Part shown: one piece after another, positions 18,266 to 27,851 of the stretch | How positions within the stretch are numbered: the stretch's first letter is position 1 | Layout: every line of letters begins with the position of its first letter | Assembly: GCA_964510955.1 (NCBI GenBank) | Contig: CAZEDW010000015.1 | Location: forward strand, 1 to 64,000 | Source of the DNA: JAFLCM01 sp964510955 | Lineage (GTDB): Bacteria > Planctomycetota > Phycisphaerae > Phycisphaerales > UBA1924 | Reading direction: 5' to 3' | DNA length: 64,000 nucleotides | Notes under the pieces: model-generated | Told to the model about the DNA's origin: nothing | Database searches by the model: none | The model's input: the letters and a program-made list of their open reading frames with translations, nothing else | Position numbers and translations under genes: made by a program

Positions 18266-19600
18266 GTGGCGCGCGTGGAGCGACAGATTCCGTCGGTTCG
18301 GCCGTTGTCGTGGGCGTTCGGCGCGGACGAGGCGGTGGCGCGCTGGCCGCGTGATGTGCCGTTGGCGGCGCTGGTGTCGGGCGGCGCGGGACGCTGGTCG
18401 AGGTGGAGCGTTTTCACAGCCCCGGTCGTGTCGGAGTCGAGCTACGGCGTGGGGGACGACGCGCTGGGCGTCGCCGACAGGTGGCGGTGTCGCGCGGAGC
18501 CTGTGACGGCGGACGGGGAGCGCCTGCCGTTTGCGGGGGGGTGGGTTTGCGGGATCGAGTACGGGGTCGGCGCGGCCATCGAGCCTCGGGCGGCCGGTGC
18601 GGGGCGAAAGGGCCCTGCGGGGGCGCTCTGGCTGCGGTGCCCCGGGGCGTATGTGCTGGACCATCTGCGCGGGCGGTGGCATTGCGTGGGAGACGATGCT
18701 GTGTTGCCCGACCTCGGCGCGCTGGAGGCCCGGCGGGAGGCGTTCGGCGTGTCGGCGCTGCGGCCCGGCACGTCGCGCTCGCGGTATGAAGGCGCGGTGC
18801 GCCGGGCGGTGGAGTACATCCGTGATGGGGACATTTTTCAGGCGAACCTGGCCCACGCGCTGAGCGCGGAGTTTGAGGGGAGCGCCCGGTCGCTGATGGT
18901 CGACCTCGTTCGGGGCTGCGGCGCCTGGTACGGGGCGTTCATCGAGGACCCGTGCTCGGGCCGGGCCGTCTTGTCGATCAGCCCCGAGCTGTTCATCGAC
19001 GTCGATTTCGCGAGCGGTCGTGTGGTGACGCGGCCGATCAAGGGGACGCGACCGCCGGCGCTGGCGCATGAGCTGCGGGCGAGCGAGAAGGACGGCGCCG
19101 AGCTGGTGATGATCGTGGACCTGATGCGGAACGACCTGGGGCGGGTGTGCCGGTACGGGAGTGTAAGCGTGGAGTCGGCGCGGGTGATTGAGCGGCACGC
19201 GGGGGTGGCGCACGGGGTGGCGACGGTGTCGGGGCTGCTGCGCGAGGGAGTGGGGCCCGGCGGGCTGCTGCGGGCGACGTTCCCCGCGGGGTCGGTCACG
19301 GGGGCGCCGAAGATCAGGGCGATGCAGATCATCGATGAGCTGGAGACGTTTGATCGAGGTTTGTATTGCGGCGCCATCGGGATGCTGTCTGACTGCGGGC
19401 ATGCGTCGTGGAACGTGGCGATCCGCACGGCGACGATCTCGGGGGGGCGGCTGGTGTACCCGGTGGGGGCGGGGATCGTCGCCGACAGCGTGGCGAGCCA
19501 GGAGTGGGAGGAGACGCTTCAGAAGTCTGAGGCGTTTGCGCGGGTTCTGGCGGGAGCGAGCGGGTCACGGGCCCGGGCTGCGTCGGCGGTCGGCGGGTGA
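18266..19600 (+). CDS. pabB: Aminodeoxychorismate synthase component I
   Basis: The 444-residue protein is a chorismate-binding enzyme: RRAVEYIRDGDIFQANLAHAL, LSISPELFI, PIKGTRP with Lys259, EKDGAELVMIVDLMRNDLGRVC, and TFPAGSVTGAPKIRAMQIIDELE with SWNVAIRTA near the end. The lysine in PIKGTRP is typical of PabB, where anthranilate synthase has PIAGTRP. It would make 4-amino-4-deoxychorismate for p-aminobenzoate and folate. No PabA glutaminase or PabC lyase lies beside it. The start is a GTG. Dihydropteroate synthase of the same pathway is 4 kb away on the other strand. Confidence 0.87.
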   Translation: MARVERQIPSVRPLSWAFGADEAVARWPRDVPLAALVSGGAGRWSRWSVFTAPVVSESSYGVGDDALGVADRWRCRAEPVTADGERLPFAGGWVCGIEYGVGAAIEPRAAGAGRKGPAGALWLRCPGAYVLDHLRGRWHCVGDDAVLPDLGALEARREAFGVSALRPGTSRSRYEGAVRRAVEYIRDGDIFQANLAHALSAEFEGSARSLMVDLVRGCGAWYGAFIEDPCSGRAVLSISPELFIDVDFASGRVVTRPIKGTRPPALAHELRASEKDGAELVMIVDLMRNDLGRVCRYGSVSVESARVIERHAGVAHGVATVSGLLREGVGPGGLLRATFPAGSVTGAPKIRAMQIIDELETFDRGLYCGAIGMLSDCGHASWNVAIRTATISGGRLVYPVGAGIVADSVASQEWEETLQKSEAFARVLAGASGSRARAASAVGG

Positions 19601-19663
19601 CGCTCGCACTTCGAGAGGGGCGGTATTGGCTTGGAACGGGCCACGGGCCTATTGTCGCGCGGC

Positions 19664-20074
19664 ATGAGTGAGACCATCTTCACGCGGATCATCCGGGGCG
19701 AGATCCCCTGCCACAGGGTGTACGAGGATCAGCATGTCTTGGCGTTCCTGGACATCGGGCCGCTCAGCCGCGGGCACACGCTGGTGATCCCCAAGGAGGC
19801 GGCGGCGACGCTGGATCAACTGTCGGATGAGAGCGCGGCGGCTCTGGGACGGGTGCTGCCGCGGCTTTGCCGGGCGGTGGTGAAGGCGACGGGGTGCGCG
19901 GCGTACAACGTGCTGCAGAACAACGGGGCCGCGGCGCACCAGGCGGTGTTCCACGTGCACTTCCACATCATCCCCAAGGACGGCGCCGCGGGGCTGCCGG
20001 TTTCGTGGCCCAGCGGGAAGCTCGATCCGGGCGCTGGCGCGGAGCTGGCGAAGAAGATCGCGGCGAATCTCTGA
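19664..20074 (+). CDS. HIT-family nucleotide-binding protein
   Basis: The 136-residue protein is a typical histidine-triad hydrolase: IFTRIIRGEIPCHRVYED at the start, LSRGHTLVIPK in the middle and HQAVFHVHFHIIPK with the triad His97, His99, His101. HIT enzymes of the HINT branch hydrolyse nucleoside phosphoramidates or adenylated compounds in the cytosol. The ATG at 19664 gives the standard family length; a GTG-type start upstream would add residues with no homology. It is 63 bases after pabB and 53 before the DUF2325-like gene, all on one strand. Confidence 0.9.
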   Translation: MSETIFTRIIRGEIPCHRVYEDQHVLAFLDIGPLSRGHTLVIPKEAAATLDQLSDESAAALGRVLPRLCRAVVKATGCAAYNVLQNNGAAAHQAVFHVHFHIIPKDGAAGLPVSWPSGKLDPGAGAELAKKIAANL

Positions 20075-20127
20075 GTGTTTTTCGTGAGCATCGGTATTCA
20101 ACCCATATCTTTCGAAAGGGGCGTTCC

Positions 20128-21774
20128 ATGGACGGCCTGCGGGCGTTGGAAGCATCGCTGCGCGCGGCGATCGCGCGGTATCCGGAGTTTCGCGGGGTGG
20201 TGCGCGATCTGGGGATATGGCTGGGGTCTATCGCGGGATCGGCGGACGAGGCGGGTGGGGCGGCTGGGACGGGCGATCCGGTCGGGGCGACGAAGGGTGC
20301 TTCTGAGGTAAGCGAACCGGCGCCCGGGGCGCCGGGCCGCCCCGCGGGCGAGCCGGCGCGACCGACGCCGCTCACCAAGACGAGCACGCTGACGCTGGGG
20401 GGCATCAGTGTCCCGGTTACGGCGGTGATCGATCCGGCCGCGCCCAAGGAGTTTGGTCGCCCGCGGGTGGTCGAGCCCGAGCCGATCGTGGCGGGCTTTT
20501 CCAACACGCCGGGGTCGCTGGCGGCGCTGGGGGCGCCGCCGGTGGACCTGGACCGGATCATCGCGCGGTGCGCGATCAAGGCGGACGCGTGCCGGTGGGT
20601 GCTGGAGAAGCGGGCGCTGGCGAGCCAGGGGCGGGACGAGGAGGAGATTCTCCCGCAGCGCCGGGCGATCATCGAGCGGGCCAAGGCTAACCCGGGGTGC
20701 TGGACGTGGATGCTGGACCCGAACTTCAGCGACCGCGTGCCGGGCGACGCGGAGCTGGCCATGTTCGGCGAGCTGTACGACAACATGCGCGGGGCCGGGG
20801 TGCTGGTCGAGCGGGTGCTGGGCGCGGCGCCGGCGGTGAAGGACGTGTTTCTGCGGGATGCGCTGCTGGTGCTGGCGGAGGCGCAGTCGTCGCTGCGCGT
20901 GGCGGTGGAAGAGGTGCTGCTGATCGAGCGGGAGAACGACCAGGTGGACTGCTTCGCGTGGCTGAAGTTCACCACGCAGACCCACCGCGTGTTCCTCGAC
21001 AGGTTCATGCGCTGGGATGACCCGGGGAACCCGGCGGAGCGCTCGCGCGTCGCCGGGAACATCGCGCGGATGACCGAGGCGTTCGAGCGCGCGGCCTCGG
21101 CGGGGCGGGAGCGGAACAAGCTGTTCAACAAAGTGCGGTACGAGGCCAAGCGGGCGGGGTCGGTGGAGCCCGACGAGCGGGGACCCTTCTGGGACAAGCT
21201 CGGGCAGGCGGTGGCGGGGATTCTGAGCGCGGGTGTCCCGGCGTCGGACGCGGAACTGCGCGAGGCGCTGCTGCCGGCGCGCCCGTACCGCCCGGAAGGC
21301 CTGGACCCGTCGTCGGGGCTGGCGCGGGCGTTTGCTGAGATGGACCGGGTGATCAGCGCGCGGGGTGAGCGGGAAGAGGATGACGATTCACCGCCGGCGG
21401 GGGGGCGCGAGGCAACGGCGGAGGTGGTGAAGGCGGCGTCGCTGCTGGAGGGCAAGAGAGCGGTGATCATCGGGGGGATCCGCAACGAGCAGGCGCGCGA
21501 GTCGCTGGAGAAGGACCTGAGGCTGCGGGAGCTGCGCTGGGTCACCACCAACGAGCACCAGTCCACCGCGCCGTTCGAGCCGGAGGTGGCGCGGTCGGAC
21601 CTGGCCATCGTGCTGGTCCGCTTCAGCGGTCACGCGTTTGTCGAGGACGTCCGGGGGATGTGCGACCGGTACGGCAAGCCGTACGTCCGCGTGCCCGGCG
21701 GCTACGGCACCAATCAGATCGCCCATCACGTGCTGAAGCAGGCGAGCCGGAAGCTGGGCGGCGAGGCGGCTTGA
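20128..21774 (+). CDS. DUF2325-like protein with long helical N-terminal region
   Basis: The 548-residue protein ends in a domain of about 105 residues that resembles DUF2325: AVIIGGIRNEQARESLEKDLRLRELRWV, then RSDLAIVLVRFSGHAF and GKPYVRVPGGYGTNQIAHHV. The remainder is mostly helical: residues 20-115 are Pro/Ala-rich, then WTWMLDPNF and several acidic helices follow. There is no signal peptide. DUF2325 has a Rossmann-like fold and no proven role, though the domain often occurs in stress- or DNA-linked contexts. A ribosome site (AAAGGGG) precedes the ATG. Confidence 0.6.
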   Translation: MDGLRALEASLRAAIARYPEFRGVVRDLGIWLGSIAGSADEAGGAAGTGDPVGATKGASEVSEPAPGAPGRPAGEPARPTPLTKTSTLTLGGISVPVTAVIDPAAPKEFGRPRVVEPEPIVAGFSNTPGSLAALGAPPVDLDRIIARCAIKADACRWVLEKRALASQGRDEEEILPQRRAIIERAKANPGCWTWMLDPNFSDRVPGDAELAMFGELYDNMRGAGVLVERVLGAAPAVKDVFLRDALLVLAEAQSSLRVAVEEVLLIERENDQVDCFAWLKFTTQTHRVFLDRFMRWDDPGNPAERSRVAGNIARMTEAFERAASAGRERNKLFNKVRYEAKRAGSVEPDERGPFWDKLGQAVAGILSAGVPASDAELREALLPARPYRPEGLDPSSGLARAFAEMDRVISARGEREEDDDSPPAGGREATAEVVKAASLLEGKRAVIIGGIRNEQARESLEKDLRLRELRWVTTNEHQSTAPFEPEVARSDLAIVLVRFSGHAFVEDVRGMCDRYGKPYVRVPGGYGTNQIAHHVLKQASRKLGGEAA

Positions 21775-21780
21775 TCGGCC

Positions 21781-22269
21781 CTACGCCGGCGCGGCGCATA
21801 GCAGGATGGTCGGCGGGGGTGCGGAACCATCGGTGTGTGTGCGTACCGCTTCGAGCAGCGCGGGCAGGTCAACTCCCATGACCACGGGCGCGCCGGCGGC
21901 GGCGAAGTTGCTGCGCGCGCGGGCCAGCAGCGTGGGCACCCCCTGGGGATGATCCGAGACGTGCTTGACCATGGCGGCGGCGAGCTGGATGACACCCTGC
22001 ACGGCGTGGGCCTCGCGGTGGTTCGGCGCGGCGCGGAGCTGCTTCCAGACCACTTCCAGGGCTTCGTGGCTTTCCCAGTAGCAGCGGGCGTTGAAGAGGT
22101 CGATGCCCAGTTGGTAGTCCTCGCTTTGGCGCCAGCGCGCGGGGTCGGCGGGCCAGTCGGGGCTGAGCGGGGTGTACTCGGGCGGGCGCGGCGGGTCGGG
22201 CACGCCGGGCAGGAAAGGGCGCGCCGGGAGCGGGTGGGTGCAATAGCGGGGCGGCGCGCCGGGGTTCAT
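21781..22269 (-). CDS. DUF309 domain protein
   Basis: The 162-residue protein has the DUF309 helical core: GIDLFNARCYWESHEALEVVW, where the His-Glu pair is the hallmark, followed by AVQGVIQLAAAMVKH. The N-terminal 45 residues are proline-rich and include HPLPARPFLPG. The family is soluble with unknown activity; the conserved His/Glu suggest a metal or small-ligand site. The ATG at 22269 is the last good start before this region. It is convergent with the previous gene, only six bases apart. Confidence 0.78.
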   Translation of the reverse strand: MNPGAPPRYCTHPLPARPFLPGVPDPPRPPEYTPLSPDWPADPARWRQSEDYQLGIDLFNARCYWESHEALEVVWKQLRAAPNHREAHAVQGVIQLAAAMVKHVSDHPQGVPTLLARARSNFAAAGAPVVMGVDLPALLEAVRTHTDGSAPPPTILLCAAPA

Positions 22270-22332
22270 GGGGAGTTCATAGGACGCGCGGGGCCGGTGC
22301 GGCGGACGGGCGCGGGGGCCTACGCTGACCCC

Positions 22333-22596
22333 ATGGCATCGCTCCCTCTCATCGGCGACTTCAACGGCACGGTCGTGGGCGTCGGGGCCGCGTCGATTCA
22401 CGGCGATCGTTACTACGACCTGCTCCTGGTTCCGGGCGGCGCGCCGATGCCGACCGGCGAGGCGGCGATCCGCGCGGCGGCGGTGCACGCGCGGCTGCCG
22501 GCGCACCTGTGCCCCCGATTGCCGGCGCCTGGAGACCGCGTGAAGCTCTCGATGCTGCTGGGGCAGGTGCAGGGGGCGGTGTGGGGGGGCGGCTGA
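22333..22596 (+). CDS. Small protein of unknown function
   Basis: This 87-residue frame starts at an ATG 63 bases from the divergent DUF309 gene and has protein-like composition: LIGDFNGTVVGVGAASIHGDRYYDLLLVPGGAPM, then an alanine-rich helix, then RVKLSMLLGQVQGAVW. It looks like a small beta-barrel with two strands at each end. I recognise no family. It has no signal peptide, no cysteine pairs and no obvious partner. Coding status is likely but not certain. Confidence 0.5.
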   Translation: MASLPLIGDFNGTVVGVGAASIHGDRYYDLLLVPGGAPMPTGEAAIRAAAVHARLPAHLCPRLPAPGDRVKLSMLLGQVQGAVWGGG

Positions 22597-22721
22597 GTGC
22601 CCAAGGGCAAACGATTTTTGGGGCGAACCGGCTCCGAGAAAGTGCTGGAATTGGACCGTGCGAGCAAACGGTGAGGCAGTGTCCTCGGCAGACCGATGTT
22701 GTTTATCCCGGAGCTTGTGGC

Positions 22722-23669
22722 ATGCGAATCATCGCGCTGACATTAGCCTGGTTGGTGGCGCTCTCACAAACGTGTTGCCATGCTCAGCCTGTGACTCCAA
22801 GTGAACTGGCGGCGTTCCTCAAGCCTCGGGTGCCTTCGCAAGGGTGGATCGAGGTGATTCACATCATGGACCCGCCGTACCCCGTGGTGCGAGTCGCGGC
22901 GTTCGATTTTGGCAGCGGGGCCTGGTACCTGGGGCAGGAGCGCGAGGTCACCGGGAACGAGGCGGACGGGCGCCCCTACCTTGGGGCGCCGCTGCCCGGG
23001 AAGCTCGCTTCGGATTCGACTGTCCCGAAGGTGCTGTTTGATAACTTTGTCGAGAACTCGATCCCGACCGTCATTGCCTGGGACCTGGCTCGGCGTCCAG
23101 AGATCATTGAGGCCGCGCAGCGCCACCCGGGCGGCGGATTCAGTGTGACGGCGATGCTGGATGAGGGGATGAGGCACTCGTGGGCGTGGCCGCCGCCGCA
23201 CAAGCACACGAAGGTCCGCGTCAGGTGGGAGTTTGACGATCAGGGCCGTGTCCTCACGATCTCTCGCGAAGGCAGAGAGCGGAGGCCGCACGTTTTTCGG
23301 TACCTCGAACGGAACGACAAGGGTTTCGATGTGTGCACGAACATGGGAGAGGCGGACGGCTACAGCCTGTTGTCGTTTGACTGTTCGCCCGTTTCGGATG
23401 CCGGTCGATTCGCCATGAAGGTGGTGGAAGCGCGGTTTGTCGCCATTGACATGCCGTCGTTCACCGATCCCCTGCGAAAGGGGATGAAACTCGACGAGTT
23501 CCGCAAGTTCCGCGATTCCAGGAGTGCTTACCGCGACGCGGCGATGGCCTCCGCAGCGGGAAAGACCGCGCCCGGCTGGGGCGGGTGGTGGGCGGTGGCG
23601 ACCGTGGTCGGTCTGGGGGGGATAGGCGTTGGAGCGTGGTGGTGGGTCACGCGGGCTGCGCGGAGATGA
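22722..23669 (+). CDS. Secreted protein with C-terminal membrane anchor, unknown function
   Basis: The 315-residue protein has an N-terminal signal peptide (IIALTLAWLVALSQTCCHAQ, cleavage near residue 22) and a C-terminal hydrophobic helix (WAVATVVGLGGIGVGAWWWV) followed by TRAARR. That layout suggests a periplasmic or surface domain tethered to the membrane. The body is beta-rich with no motif I recognise. Base composition is lower in GC than nearby genes. Its last 23 bases overlap the 3' end of the convergent folP gene. Confidence 0.65.
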   Translation: MRIIALTLAWLVALSQTCCHAQPVTPSELAAFLKPRVPSQGWIEVIHIMDPPYPVVRVAAFDFGSGAWYLGQEREVTGNEADGRPYLGAPLPGKLASDSTVPKVLFDNFVENSIPTVIAWDLARRPEIIEAAQRHPGGGFSVTAMLDEGMRHSWAWPPPHKHTKVRVRWEFDDQGRVLTISREGRERRPHVFRYLERNDKGFDVCTNMGEADGYSLLSFDCSPVSDAGRFAMKVVEARFVAIDMPSFTDPLRKGMKLDEFRKFRDSRSAYRDAAMASAAGKTAPGWGGWWAVATVVGLGGIGVGAWWWVTRAARR

Positions 23670-24573
23670 CGCTGAAGCTGGTCTTGTGCAACAAATCGCG
23701 GTGTTCGCTTACATCGTGCACTCGGAACAAACGGATTCCGGCCAGGAACTGTGACACCGCGACGGCGATCGAGTGGGCGATGCGCTGGCGGGGTGGTATT
23801 GGGCTTGTCAAAGCCTGGCTCGGGTCGGTGTCCGGGTTTGTCACAAGAAAGCTCTTCCGGCTCGCCGCGCACAGGACCGGGTAACCCTCACGCAGCAGGC
23901 GACCGGCGGCGTTCACCAGCGCCCAGTTCTGGGCGACGCTCTTGCCGAAGCCCAGGCCGGGGTCCACGACGATGGCCGATGGGTCGATGCCGGCGTGTCG
24001 GGCGGCGCTGGCGCGGGCGCGCAGGAAGCCGGCGACGTGCTCCACGACGCCTGCGGGGCCGTAGTCGGGCTCGCGGTTGTATTGGAACGAGTACACGTCG
24101 GCGCCGGGCGGGCGGGCGCGGTGCATCAGGACGACGCCGCAGCGGCGCTGGGCGATCAGGGTGAGCATGTCGGGGTCATCGAGGCCCGCGGACTGGTCGT
24201 TGACGGCGTCGGCGCCGGCGTCGAGGGCGGCGCGGGCGACGGCGGCGCGGGTGGTGTCGATGGTGATGGGGAGCAACGCGGCCTTGCCGGGAGAGGCGCG
24301 GATGCGCTGGATCACCGGGACGGCGCGGGCGACCTGCTCGGTATCGGGCACGGGAGCGGCGCCGGGGCGGGTGGATTCGGCGCCGATGTCGAGGGCGTCG
24401 GCGCCTTCCGCGGCGGCCTGCTCGGCGCGGGCCAGGGCGGCGCCTGGATCGAGGTAATGGCCGCCGTCGGAGAAGCTATCGGGGGTGACATTGAGGATGG
24501 CCAGGAGGCGCGGGCGGTCGAGGGTGAGGCACCTTGATGCGGAGAGTTGCCAGAATGCGGGCGGGGGCGGCAT
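23647..24573 (-). CDS. folP: Dihydropteroate synthase
   Basis: The 308-residue enzyme carries the folP motifs in order: LAILNVTPDSFSDGG, DIGAESTRPGA, ITIDTTRAAV, VNDQSAG (commonly INDVSG), GVVLMH, VVDPGLGFGKS and ASRKSFL. It joins p-aminobenzoate to the pterin pyrophosphate in the cytosol, the step blocked by sulfonamides. The ATG at 24573 is chosen because the family begins with about 20 residues before LAILNV; the frame stays open another 58 codons upstream but that part is low-complexity. Its 3' end overlaps the convergent gene by 23 bases. Confidence 0.92.
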   Translation of the reverse strand: MPPPPAFWQLSASRCLTLDRPRLLAILNVTPDSFSDGGHYLDPGAALARAEQAAAEGADALDIGAESTRPGAAPVPDTEQVARAVPVIQRIRASPGKAALLPITIDTTRAAVARAALDAGADAVNDQSAGLDDPDMLTLIAQRRCGVVLMHRARPPGADVYSFQYNREPDYGPAGVVEHVAGFLRARASAARHAGIDPSAIVVDPGLGFGKSVAQNWALVNAAGRLLREGYPVLCAASRKSFLVTNPDTDPSQALTSPIPPRQRIAHSIAVAVSQFLAGIRLFRVHDVSEHRDLLHKTSFSVISAQPA

Positions 24574-24607
24574 CGGGGGTGAGCCTACGCCGGATCGGGT
24601 GTAGGGT

Positions 24608-26803
24608 GTGCGGGTGTCCACGGTGAAGCGAAACTGGGTGCTGCTGCTGCCGACGGGTGGCCTGTTGGCCTGTGTGGCGCTGCTCGCGTCACGGGGCGCG
24701 TCAGGAGTGACCGGGGGGCTTGGGGCGGTCGCGGCGACGTGGTTCACCGGGGGATCGGCGGCGGTGATTTGGATGGCGGGGGCATTGGGAATTGGCCTGA
24801 AGGTCTGCCGTGCGGTGTTGGGAGAGCGGTCGTGCCTTTTGGGGGTTGCGCTGCCGGTGGGTATCGCGGTGTGCCTTTGGCTGGCCCACGGGGTGGGGGC
24901 GATCGGGGTTCTGCGCGGGGCCCCGGGGATGGTGGCGGCGTGGGCGGCGCCCGCAGCGGGGGCTTTGCTGTTGTGGCGCGAGGTGAGGGGGCGCGGCGGG
25001 GGTTGGCGAGGCAGGGGTGTTGAGGTCGTTGGTGTGCCGTGGGGCGTGCGCTGGGTGATGATTCCAGGCGCTGCAGTGCTGATTGTGGCGCCGTGCCTGC
25101 CGCCGGGGACGATCTGGGCGTCGGAGGCGCACGGGTACGACGCGCTGTCGTATCACCTGATGCTGGCGCGCGAGTGGATCGGCGCGGGGCGTATCGGGCC
25201 GGTGGAGCACAACGTCTATTCGTTTCTGCCGTCGTACATGGAGGCGGCGTATGCGCAGCTGGCGGTGATGCTTGGGGCAGGGCTTGACGCGCGGGGCACG
25301 TCCGCGCTGGGGGGCGGGGGGCGCTGGGTGTTTGCGGCGCAGTCGCTGCACACGCTGATGGGGGTTGCGACGGGCGTTTCGGTTGCGTCGCTGGTGCGGG
25401 TGTTGCTTGGTCGGGCTGCGCGGCCGGTAGCCGGCGCGGACGTGTGCGCCGCGGTCGCGGGTGGGGCGGTGGTCAGTGTGCCGTGGACAGCTATCACGGG
25501 GACACTGGCGTACAACGAGCTTGGCATGACGGCGTGCCTGGCGGGCGCGGTGGTGTTGGCTTCGCAGGCATGGGACAGGCCGGCCGCGCAGGGGGCGTTG
25601 ATCGGGCTGCTGCTGGGCGCGAGCGCAATGTGCAAGCCGACGGCGGTGTACATGGGCTGGCCGCTGGTCATCGTGTGCGCCGCGGCGTGGCTGCCCGCGG
25701 TGGGGCGCTTGGGGCTGGGCGCTGGGGCGCTGGTTGGCGGGGTGGTTGGGGTGGCGCCGTGGCTGCTGCGCAACGCGCTGGTTGGCACGGGCGGGAACCC
25801 GGTGTTCCCTTACTTCACGGGCCTCTTCGGGGCGCGGCATTGGGACGCGGAGCAGGTGGCACGATGGAACGCGGCGCACCACCCGGGCCGGGGTCTGTTC
25901 GACTCGTTTGCGCGGCTTGCGTCTGACGCGGGGCTGCTGAACCCGCAGTGGTTGGCGTTCGCGGGCCTGCTGGTGGTGGGCGTCTTTGTGGTGTTGGCGT
26001 GGGGCGGCGCTCGGCGGGTGGGTTGGCCGCTGGTGCTGGGGCTGGCGCTGCAACTGCTCGCATGGGTGCTTGTCGGGCACCAGCAGGCGCGGTTCCTGAT
26101 GCCGATCATCGTGCCGGGGAGCGCGGTGCTCGGGCTGGCGGTTGGGGGTTGGGGGCTTGCGAGCCGGCGACGGGTCGGCGTGGCGGCGGGCGCGGCGGCG
26201 GTGGGAGCGCTGGGGCTGAGTTCGACATACTTCTTTGTGAATGAGGGCGGCGGGCGGCCGTGCCGAGCGCTTGAGATCGGCGTGGCGGGGATCACGGGTG
26301 ACGCTTTGGGATCGGACGCGGCGCTCCGGGCCTTGCCTGAGCGTGAACTGGTGGATCTGTTGCGCAGCGCCGAGAACCCCGTTGCCGCGACGAACCGGCT
26401 GGTCGGGTTGGAGGCGGCCCGGGCACGCGAGCGGGGAGAGCCTGAGCCGCTGGTGTATCTGCTGGGTGACGCCACGCCGCTGTACTTCACGGTTCCGATT
26501 CTGTGGAACACGACGTGGGATGCCTGGCCGCTGGATCGCGCGATGCGGGCGCCGGGGGCGGGCGAGACGGGTGCGGGAGAGGCTGGCATGGCGGCGCGGA
26601 ACGGGGCCGACGAGCTGCGGCGCCTTGGGGTGACGCACCTGCTCATCAACTTCGCGGAGCTGGACCGCCTGCGCCGGAGCGGGTATTCACCGGCGGGAAT
26701 GACCCCGGAGCTCGCGGGGCGGTTCGCCAACGAGGCGTGCAGCCCGATCGTGGTGTGGGAGCGGCTGGGCTGCGGGTTGTTCCGGCTGCGGGCGCCGGGG
26801 TGA
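24608..26803 (+). CDS. Polytopic membrane protein, GT-C glycosyltransferase-like
   Basis: The 731-residue protein has about twelve hydrophobic helices from residue 10 to 540 and a C-terminal soluble part. Between helices is GYDALSYHLMLAREWIGAGRI followed by HNVYSFLPSYMEAAYAQL, the kind of loop seen in ArnT/PMT-like GT-C enzymes, which use lipid-linked sugars on the outer face of the membrane. The acidic pair is less clear than in proven members, so the class is tentative. It starts at one of two adjacent GTG codons. The next membrane protein gene begins 31 bases later, suggesting an operon. Confidence 0.55.
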   Translation: MRVSTVKRNWVLLLPTGGLLACVALLASRGASGVTGGLGAVAATWFTGGSAAVIWMAGALGIGLKVCRAVLGERSCLLGVALPVGIAVCLWLAHGVGAIGVLRGAPGMVAAWAAPAAGALLLWREVRGRGGGWRGRGVEVVGVPWGVRWVMIPGAAVLIVAPCLPPGTIWASEAHGYDALSYHLMLAREWIGAGRIGPVEHNVYSFLPSYMEAAYAQLAVMLGAGLDARGTSALGGGGRWVFAAQSLHTLMGVATGVSVASLVRVLLGRAARPVAGADVCAAVAGGAVVSVPWTAITGTLAYNELGMTACLAGAVVLASQAWDRPAAQGALIGLLLGASAMCKPTAVYMGWPLVIVCAAAWLPAVGRLGLGAGALVGGVVGVAPWLLRNALVGTGGNPVFPYFTGLFGARHWDAEQVARWNAAHHPGRGLFDSFARLASDAGLLNPQWLAFAGLLVVGVFVVLAWGGARRVGWPLVLGLALQLLAWVLVGHQQARFLMPIIVPGSAVLGLAVGGWGLASRRRVGVAAGAAAVGALGLSSTYFFVNEGGGRPCRALEIGVAGITGDALGSDAALRALPERELVDLLRSAENPVAATNRLVGLEAARARERGEPEPLVYLLGDATPLYFTVPILWNTTWDAWPLDRAMRAPGAGETGAGEAGMAARNGADELRRLGVTHLLINFAELDRLRRSGYSPAGMTPELAGRFANEACSPIVVWERLGCGLFRLRAPG

Positions 26804-26834
26804 CCGGGCGGGCGCCCGTTACCATGCGCGCCGG

Positions 26835-27851
26835 ATGAGCGAGCCGCGACCAGAGCCACACGCCGAGCATGCCGGGCTGCAAGCGCCGCCGCGGAGCGGC
26901 CCTCTTGCGGATGTCGAGCCGGTGCGGCGCCGGAGCCGTGTGCACCGGGCGATGCAACTGGTTGGTTTCGTGGCGGGCGTCGGTCTGCTGGCGTGGGCGG
27001 TGTCGATCGCGCTGGGTGAGAAGAACCGCCACACGCTGGAGGCGGTGGCCCACGCGCCGGCGCGGACCATCGTGTGGCTGCTGGGCGTGAGCGCGTTGAG
27101 CGTGCTGATGAACGGGCTGATGTTCTGGGTGGTGCTGCGGCCCTTGAAGAAGCTGAACGCGTTGGACACGGTGCTGACGAACTGCATCGCGGTGGCGATG
27201 TCGGCGCTGCCGTTCAAGATCAACCTGGTGGTGCGGGTGCTGATCCATCACCGGCGCGACGGGGTGGCGTTCAAGGACATCCTGGCGTGGTTCGCGGCCA
27301 TGAGCGCGATGGCGCTGGGCGTGCTGGTGCCGCTGGGGCTGGCGGGGTGGTGGCGGGGCTCGATCGACGCGATGTGGTGGGTGGTGGGGGTGGGCGGGGT
27401 CTTGGCGCTGTCGGCGCTGGGTGTTGGTCTGGGCCATCTGGCCGCGACGCGCCCGTGGCTGGCGCGCCTGAGTCTTGGGGCTGACAGGGTGGCCCGCGAC
27501 TGGCGGACAGTGCTGGCGCACATGGTGCTGCGGATGGGCGACGTGATGCTGCTGTGCGCGCGGTTCTGGGCCGCGGCGAGCGCGGCGGGGGTTGACCTGC
27601 CGGCGGAGCGGGCGGTGCTGCTGGCGACAACCTACTTCCTGCTGAGCGTGCTGGCGCCGGCGGGGGCGCTGGGGTTCCGTGAGATGGGGGTGGCGGGGGT
27701 GGGCCTGGCCAGCGGGGCGGACTCGTCGCAGATCGCGCTGGTGACCCTGGTGGTGACGGCAGCGGAGTTCATCGCGTCGGGTGTGCTGTGCGTGCCGGCG
27801 TTTTTCCGGCTCCGCCCGGATCGGCTGCTTTCGTCGAAGGGCAAAGGGTGA
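26835..27851 (+). CDS. Multi-pass membrane protein, flippase-like (LPG synthase TM type)
   Basis: The 338-residue protein has a 35-residue hydrophilic start and about eight transmembrane helices. SALPFKINLVVRVLIHHRRDGVAFKDIL in the middle and ATTYFLLSVLAPAGALGFREMG near the end resemble the lysylphosphatidylglycerol synthase transmembrane (UPF0104) family, which includes lipid flippases and glycan-export helpers. With the GT-C-like gene just upstream, a role in moving or modifying a lipid-linked sugar is reasonable but unproven. The start is an ATG. Confidence 0.55.
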   Translation: MSEPRPEPHAEHAGLQAPPRSGPLADVEPVRRRSRVHRAMQLVGFVAGVGLLAWAVSIALGEKNRHTLEAVAHAPARTIVWLLGVSALSVLMNGLMFWVVLRPLKKLNALDTVLTNCIAVAMSALPFKINLVVRVLIHHRRDGVAFKDILAWFAAMSAMALGVLVPLGLAGWWRGSIDAMWWVVGVGGVLALSALGVGLGHLAATRPWLARLSLGADRVARDWRTVLAHMVLRMGDVMLLCARFWAAASAAGVDLPAERAVLLATTYFLLSVLAPAGALGFREMGVAGVGLASGADSSQIALVTLVVTAAEFIASGVLCVPAFFRLRPDRLLSSKGKG

